Shown here piece by piece: positions 6,179 to 8,787 of a DNA stretch of 8,787 bases. This stretch comes from Candidatus Methanoperedens sp. Its GTDB lineage: Archaea; Halobacteriota; Methanosarcinia; Methanosarcinales; Methanoperedenaceae. The notes under the pieces were generated by a model. That model was not told where the DNA came from. It worked only from the letters and a program-made list of their open reading frames with translations, and made no database searches. A program made the translations under genes and the position numbers. The DNA lies in assembly GCA_028679855.1 (NCBI GenBank), contig JAJRAP010000158.1, forward strand, positions 1-8,787, written 5' to 3'. Numbering within the stretch: position 1 is the first letter of the stretch; every line of letters starts with the position of its first letter.

Positions 6179-6973
6179 ATGGTAAAAATAGCAGTTACGG
6201 GAGCTTGCGGGAGGATGGGCGGGCTTATTATTGAAAACGTCCTGAAGTCAAAAGACATGAAACTCGTTTCTGCCATAGATGTTAGCAATATCGGAAAGGA
6301 CATAGGCGAAGTGATGAGGGTTGGTGCGTTGAATCTGCCAGTTGAGGATGCAAATAACATCGATAAGGTTCTTGATAAATCAAACCCTGATGTCCTCATA
6401 GATTTTACTATAGCTGATCCAGCAGTGAAAAACGTTCTTGCCGCTGCCAGTAAAAAAGTAAATCTTGTTGTGGGGACGACGGGTTTTACGCAAGATCAGC
6501 GCTTGAAAATGGAGACGGCGATCAAATCAAATGGCGTTTCCGCAGTGATTTCCCCGAATTTTTCGATCGGTGTGAACGTTTTCTATGGACTTCTTTCCGA
6601 AGCGGCGGCTCGTCTTGGTGATTACGATATCGAGATAATAGAGGCGCACCACAACCAGAAAAAAGACTCACCCAGCGGAACAGCTTTAAAGGCAGCCGAG
6701 ATTATATCAATTAAGCTTGGTGGGCGGGATTTCGTATATGGGCGGCACGGTATTTCACCGCGTAAAAGAGAGATAGGGATACATGCCGTTCGCGGCGGCG
6801 ATATTGTTGGAGATCATACTGTCCTGTTTGCAGGAGATGGGGAGCGCATTGAGATAAAGCACCAGGCGCACAGCAGGCAGGCATTCGCAAAAGGTGCTGT
6901 AAGAGCTGCAGAATGGGTTTGCCAGGCAAAGCCTGGTATTTATGAAATGAGGGACGTCCTGGGAATCAAATAA
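6179..6973 (+). CDS. dapB: 4-hydroxy-tetrahydrodipicolinate reductase
   Basis: DapB reduces the DapA product with NAD(P)H to tetrahydrodipicolinate. The 264-residue product has the Rossmann motif GACGRMG at 8-14, VVGTTGF at 97-103, and the catalytic/substrate stretch EAHHNQKKDSPSGTA at 155-169 (H157 and K161 at the usual acid and lysine positions, PSGT binding the substrate), with the conserved HAVRGGDIVGDH downstream. All key residues are present and length is normal. An in-frame TTG at 6173 would add two residues; ATG 6179 gives the usual family start MVKIAVTGA. It lies 7 bases after the dapA stop, with only a weak Shine-Dalgarno, suggesting translational coupling. Near the 3' end (6920-6938) the coding sequence holds a tight inverted repeat, CCAGGC-AAA-GCCTGG. 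Confidence 0.95.
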   Translation: MVKIAVTGACGRMGGLIIENVLKSKDMKLVSAIDVSNIGKDIGEVMRVGALNLPVEDANNIDKVLDKSNPDVLIDFTIADPAVKNVLAAASKKVNLVVGTTGFTQDQRLKMETAIKSNGVSAVISPNFSIGVNVFYGLLSEAAARLGDYDIEIIEAHHNQKKDSPSGTALKAAEIISIKLGGRDFVYGRHGISPRKREIGIHAVRGGDIVGDHTVLFAGDGERIEIKHQAHSRQAFAKGAVRAAEWVCQAKPGIYEMRDVLGIK

Positions 6974-7020
6974 CCCCTGTCTGCCGAAAAGGTTAAAAGG
7001 AATGTGAGAGAAAGAGAGCA

Positions 7021-7116
7021 AAATCATTCACTCTTTATGAAGTGATTTAAAAATGTTCCGGGTGATCCGGGACATGTATCGTGCATTATGAAATGCATAA
7101 CCCCAACTCATGTTGG
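7021..7116 (+). ncRNA. Structured leader of the coiled-coil gene: four consecutive hairpins
   Basis: Four short stems follow one another with gaps of 4-6 bases. Stem 1 (7021-7048) pairs AAATCATTCA with TGAAGTGATTT with one bulged G. Stem 2 (7053-7075) pairs ATGTTCCGG with CCGGGACAT around GTGAT. Stem 3 (7082-7097) pairs TGCATT with AATGCA around ATGA. Stem 4 (7103-7116) pairs CCAAC with GTTGG around TCAT and ends four bases before the Shine-Dalgarno. I recognise no known riboswitch, tRNA or C/D-box pattern. Whether this is a regulatory leader, a separate small RNA, or chance structure is open. Confidence 0.4.
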
Positions 7117-7119
7117 AAA

Positions 7120-7125
7120 AGGAGG
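7120..7125 (+). promoter_or_regulatory. Shine-Dalgarno AGGAGG fixing a TTG start
   Basis: AGGAGG lies nine bases ahead of the TTG at 7135, the codon where homology with other archaeal COG1340 proteins begins (MLNELQ). A GTG at 7081 opens the same frame earlier, but falls in the hairpin region and has no such site. Confidence 0.7.
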
Positions 7126-7134
7126 ACATATAGG

Positions 7135-7995
7135 TTGTTAAATGAATTACAGAACAGAAAGGCTGACTTAAAAAATAAGTCAGAAGAGTATAAGGATAAA
7201 AGGAACGAGTTAAACCTTGAAGCAAGTAAGTGGGCGACTAAAAGGAACGAACTTAATACTCGTACCAAGGAACTCATCGATGAGGCACAACAGCTTAAAA
7301 AACTGCGCGATGAGAACAACGAAAAAGTCGGCGAGGCAAAACTTAAACGCGACGAATTGAATGAGCAGGCTAACAAGGTTTATGCTGAAGTCGATAAGAT
7401 CCGTAAGGACTTGAATCTTGGCGACGGGCCATCCCTGAAAGAAATGAAACGGGAGATTGACCAGCTGGAGTTCAAACAACAGACTGAGGTGCTGAAAACA
7501 TCCCATGAACGTGAGCTTGTGGAAAAGATCGCCAAATTGACTGAAGAGCTCAAGCGCAAAAAGACGCAGCTTGAAGGAAGCAGTGAATTAAAATCATTAC
7601 TTGAAAAAGCCCAGGTTTTGCGGGATGAAGCTGCTGTATACCATAATAAAGTAAAAGAAGCTGCAGAAGCTGCACAGCAGTATCATGATAAGATGATTAC
7701 GATTTTCAAAGAAGCCGATGCGATGAGAGCGGAATCCGATGCTGCACATAAAGAATTCGTAAAATCACAGGAAGCAGCGGATGAACAGCACAGGCTTTTC
7801 ATACAGTCACAGAAAGAGATCCGTGAGATCAACAAACTGATCATCGGATTAAAGAGAAAGACCAAAGAAACCAAGGACGAATCCATCAGGGAACAGACAA
7901 AGAAAGAAGCAGAGGAAGTTTATAACCAGTTCAAACTCGGTGAGAAACTTAACACAGAAGACCTGATGCTGCTTCAGAGATCGGGACTTCTGTAA
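7135..7995 (+). CDS. COG1340-type archaeal coiled-coil protein
   Basis: A 286-residue, almost wholly helical, lysine- and glutamate-rich protein with no signal peptide, membrane span or enzyme motif. The coil has two halves split by a helix-breaking LGDGPS at about 96-100. The first half repeats [KL]RxExN phrases (KRNELN at 22 and 36, LRDENN at 57, KRDELN at 71) at spacings of 14, 21 and 14, all multiples of seven. The second half, about 101-265, is a long coil rich in Ala/Gln/Glu. A short ending GEKLNTEDLMLLQRSGLL follows and resembles the conserved tail of these archaeal proteins as I remember them. Members are often labelled phosphoserine phosphatase-like without support. Function is unknown; a scaffold or polymer-forming role would fit the coil. 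Initiation at TTG 7135 is chosen from the strong Shine-Dalgarno and family start. The stop codon lies in a terminator-like hairpin loop. Confidence 0.85.
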   Translation: MLNELQNRKADLKNKSEEYKDKRNELNLEASKWATKRNELNTRTKELIDEAQQLKKLRDENNEKVGEAKLKRDELNEQANKVYAEVDKIRKDLNLGDGPSLKEMKREIDQLEFKQQTEVLKTSHERELVEKIAKLTEELKRKKTQLEGSSELKSLLEKAQVLRDEAAVYHNKVKEAAEAAQQYHDKMITIFKEADAMRAESDAAHKEFVKSQEAADEQHRLFIQSQKEIREINKLIIGLKRKTKETKDESIREQTKKEAEEVYNQFKLGEKLNTEDLMLLQRSGLL

Positions 7996-8007
7996 CCCGA
8001 TTTTTTT
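7976..8007 (+). terminator. Hairpin with T7 tail at the coiled-coil gene stop
   Basis: TCGGG (7981-7985) pairs with CCCGA (7996-8000) around a ten-base loop containing the TAA stop, and the T7 run (8001-8007) can extend the stem by pairing with the preceding AGAGA. It looks like a bacterial-type intrinsic terminator, and the T-run alone could stop archaeal polymerase. The next gene begins 13 bases later without an obvious promoter in between, so some read-through is likely. Confidence 0.6.
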
Positions 8008-8020
8008 ACCAGGGATTTAG

Positions 8021-8698
8021 ATGGAAAAGCCAGTAGTGCCTATTAAATGCTATTTTGTGAGTTGGGATAAGGCTTACAGGCTGGGAAGGAAGATCGCGCG
8101 TAAGATAAAAAAATCAGGATTCATACCCGACCTGGTAATAGGTGTTGCAAGGGGAGGACTTGTACCAGCTCGTATCGTATGCGATTTTCTGCATCAGAAA
8201 GACTTTACGTCCATAAAGGCGGAACATTGGGGGATAGCTTCTACTCTTGGAAATGCAAGGATAAAATTCCCGCTGCCAGAAGAGATTGACATCTCAGGGA
8301 AAAGGATATTGGTGGTTGATGATGTTGCTGATACCGGAGATACCTATCATGTTATCTTGGATCATATAAATGAGAGATCTCCAGCCGAGGTGAGGACCGC
8401 TGTGCTGCAGTACAAGACCTGTTCCACTTTCGTCCCTGATTACTGGGGTGAGAAACATGATGCATGGAAGTGGATAATCTATCCGTGGGCATTGTATGAG
8501 GACATGACAGGGTTCATAAAGCGGGTGCTTGTGCGCCCTATGACGCGGGAAGAGATCAGGAAAGGTCTGAGCGGTTTTGATATAAGAGTCTCCAGAAAAG
8601 AGCTGAAAGAATTCCTGAATGATATGAGGGAGGAAGGGAAGCTCAGGAGAAGTAAAAACAGCGGCAAATTTTACTGGGAAAAGACAGGTGAGGCATAA
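8021..8698 (+). CDS. Phosphoribosyltransferase (COG2236-like) with C-terminal winged-helix-like extension
   Basis: A 225-residue soluble protein of the type I phosphoribosyltransferase fold. The PRPP-binding signature ILVVDDVADTGDT is at 96-108, with the paired acidic residues D100-D101, and an upstream PRPP-loop region VIGVARGGLVPAR at 39-51. The hood region carries HDAWKWIIYPWALYEDM at 146-162, aromatic-rich as in archaeal purine/xanthine-type PRTases. Archaeal relatives are annotated as hypoxanthine or xanthine PRTases, probably salvaging a purine base with PRPP, but the base cannot be read from sequence. The last 50 residues (TREEIRKGLSGF, then SRKELKEFLNDMREEGKLRR) look like a winged-helix DNA-binding or interaction module rather than part of the catalytic core. 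Start at ATG 8021 has only a weak purine-rich site (AGGGA). The stop overlaps the next ATG by one base (TAATG). Confidence 0.88.
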   Translation: MEKPVVPIKCYFVSWDKAYRLGRKIARKIKKSGFIPDLVIGVARGGLVPARIVCDFLHQKDFTSIKAEHWGIASTLGNARIKFPLPEEIDISGKRILVVDDVADTGDTYHVILDHINERSPAEVRTAVLQYKTCSTFVPDYWGEKHDAWKWIIYPWALYEDMTGFIKRVLVRPMTREEIRKGLSGFDIRVSRKELKEFLNDMREEGKLRRSKNSGKFYWEKTGEA

Positions 8699-8757
8699 TG
8701 GATAGCAGGGTATATGTTCTTGTTTCAGGTAAAGTCCAGGGAGTTTTTTTCAAGTAG
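8698..8757 (+). pseudogene. acyP: Acylphosphatase, broken after 19 codons
   Basis: From ATG 8698, which shares its A with the TAA stop of the phosphoribosyltransferase and follows GGTGAG, the frame reads MDSRVYVLVSGKVQGVFFK and then TAG. The start is that of acylphosphatase, a roughly 90-residue enzyme hydrolysing acyl phosphates, whose signature G-x-V-Q-G-V-x-F-R contains the phosphate-binding arginine. Here that codon is AAG (Lys), the frame stops immediately, and none of the three frames after it resembles the rest of the family. The sequence becomes AT-rich right there (TAGATATTTATAG). This is best explained by a junction, such as a mobile-element insertion or rearrangement, at about 8751-8755; an assembly error at a contig end is possible. 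The T7 run just before could also favour a sequencing slip, but no single-base shift restores the family sequence. Confidence 0.75.
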
Positions 8758-8787
8758 ATATTTATAGCCCGACTAATAATTTTGAGA
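8752..8787. other. Unassigned AT-rich sequence after the acylphosphatase break
   Basis: The final 36 bases follow the break and match no acylphosphatase continuation. They contain ATATTTATAG, a possible TATA box, and no identifiable terminal inverted repeat within the visible length. They may be the edge of an insertion sequence or other foreign segment continuing beyond the window. Confidence 0.35.

Noticed and set aside
6920..6938. Terminator formed by CCAGGC-AAA-GCCTGG near the end of dapB
   Set aside because: It lies inside conserved coding sequence some 35 bases before the stop and has no T-run after it.
7053..7075. Box C/D or kink-turn RNA in the CCGGGTGATCCGGG hairpin
   Set aside because: There is GTGAT but no full RTGATGA C box and no CTGA D box at a suitable distance, so the known archaeal guide-RNA pattern is not met.
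8765..8787. Start of a tRNA gene (GCCCGAC followed by TA)
   Set aside because: The first bases could mimic an acceptor stem, but no D-stem pairing follows and the window ends before any other arm could be tested.

Overview
The window looks like a piece of a euryarchaeal chromosome, most likely from the Methanosarcinales or ANME-2d (Candidatus Methanoperedens-like) side of the tree. The signs are archaeal proteins throughout: the tRNA-Ile2 agmatinylcytidine synthetase TiaS, a zinc-finger RPA with its COG3390 partner, the archaeal pterin pyrophosphokinase MptE, the archaeal/eukaryotic ribosomal protein S17e and a COG1340 coiled-coil protein. TATA boxes also sit about 26 bases before several start codons. 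The lineage is inferred from remembered family sequences, not from a search.

Layout. (1) Positions 1-104, minus strand: the first 34 codons of an archaeal HTH transcriptional regulator that runs off the left edge. It is divergent from tiaS, and both genes appear to make leaderless messages. (2) 191-1459 tiaS and 1416-2183 nadE (minus) converge and overlap by 44 bases. (3) 2330-4154: an RPA operon, a three-OB-fold single-stranded DNA binding protein with two nearly identical tandem OB folds, followed one base later by an RPA-associated OB protein. (4) 4155-4415: a 261-base non-coding region holding a T-run terminator, two 18-bp near-palindromes 21 bp apart (one over a TATA box), a pyrimidine-rich tract with a GC hairpin, and the mptE promoter. 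(5) 4416-6973: mptE, rps17e, dapA and dapB in one direction, joining tetrahydromethanopterin synthesis, the ribosome and the diaminopimelate/lysine pathway. (6) 6974-7134: a leader with four successive hairpins, then a TTG-started coiled-coil gene (7135-7995). (7) A terminator-like hairpin with a T7 tail, then a phosphoribosyltransferase with a C-terminal winged-helix-like extension (8021-8698), translationally coupled to an acylphosphatase that breaks off after 19 codons at its catalytic arginine position.

Most of the window is housekeeping sequence. I see no defence system, CRISPR array, tRNA, rRNA or complete mobile element. The points most worth a second look are the broken acylphosphatase at the right edge, the fresh internal duplication in RPA, the hairpin-rich leader of the coiled-coil gene, and the palindrome pair upstream of mptE.
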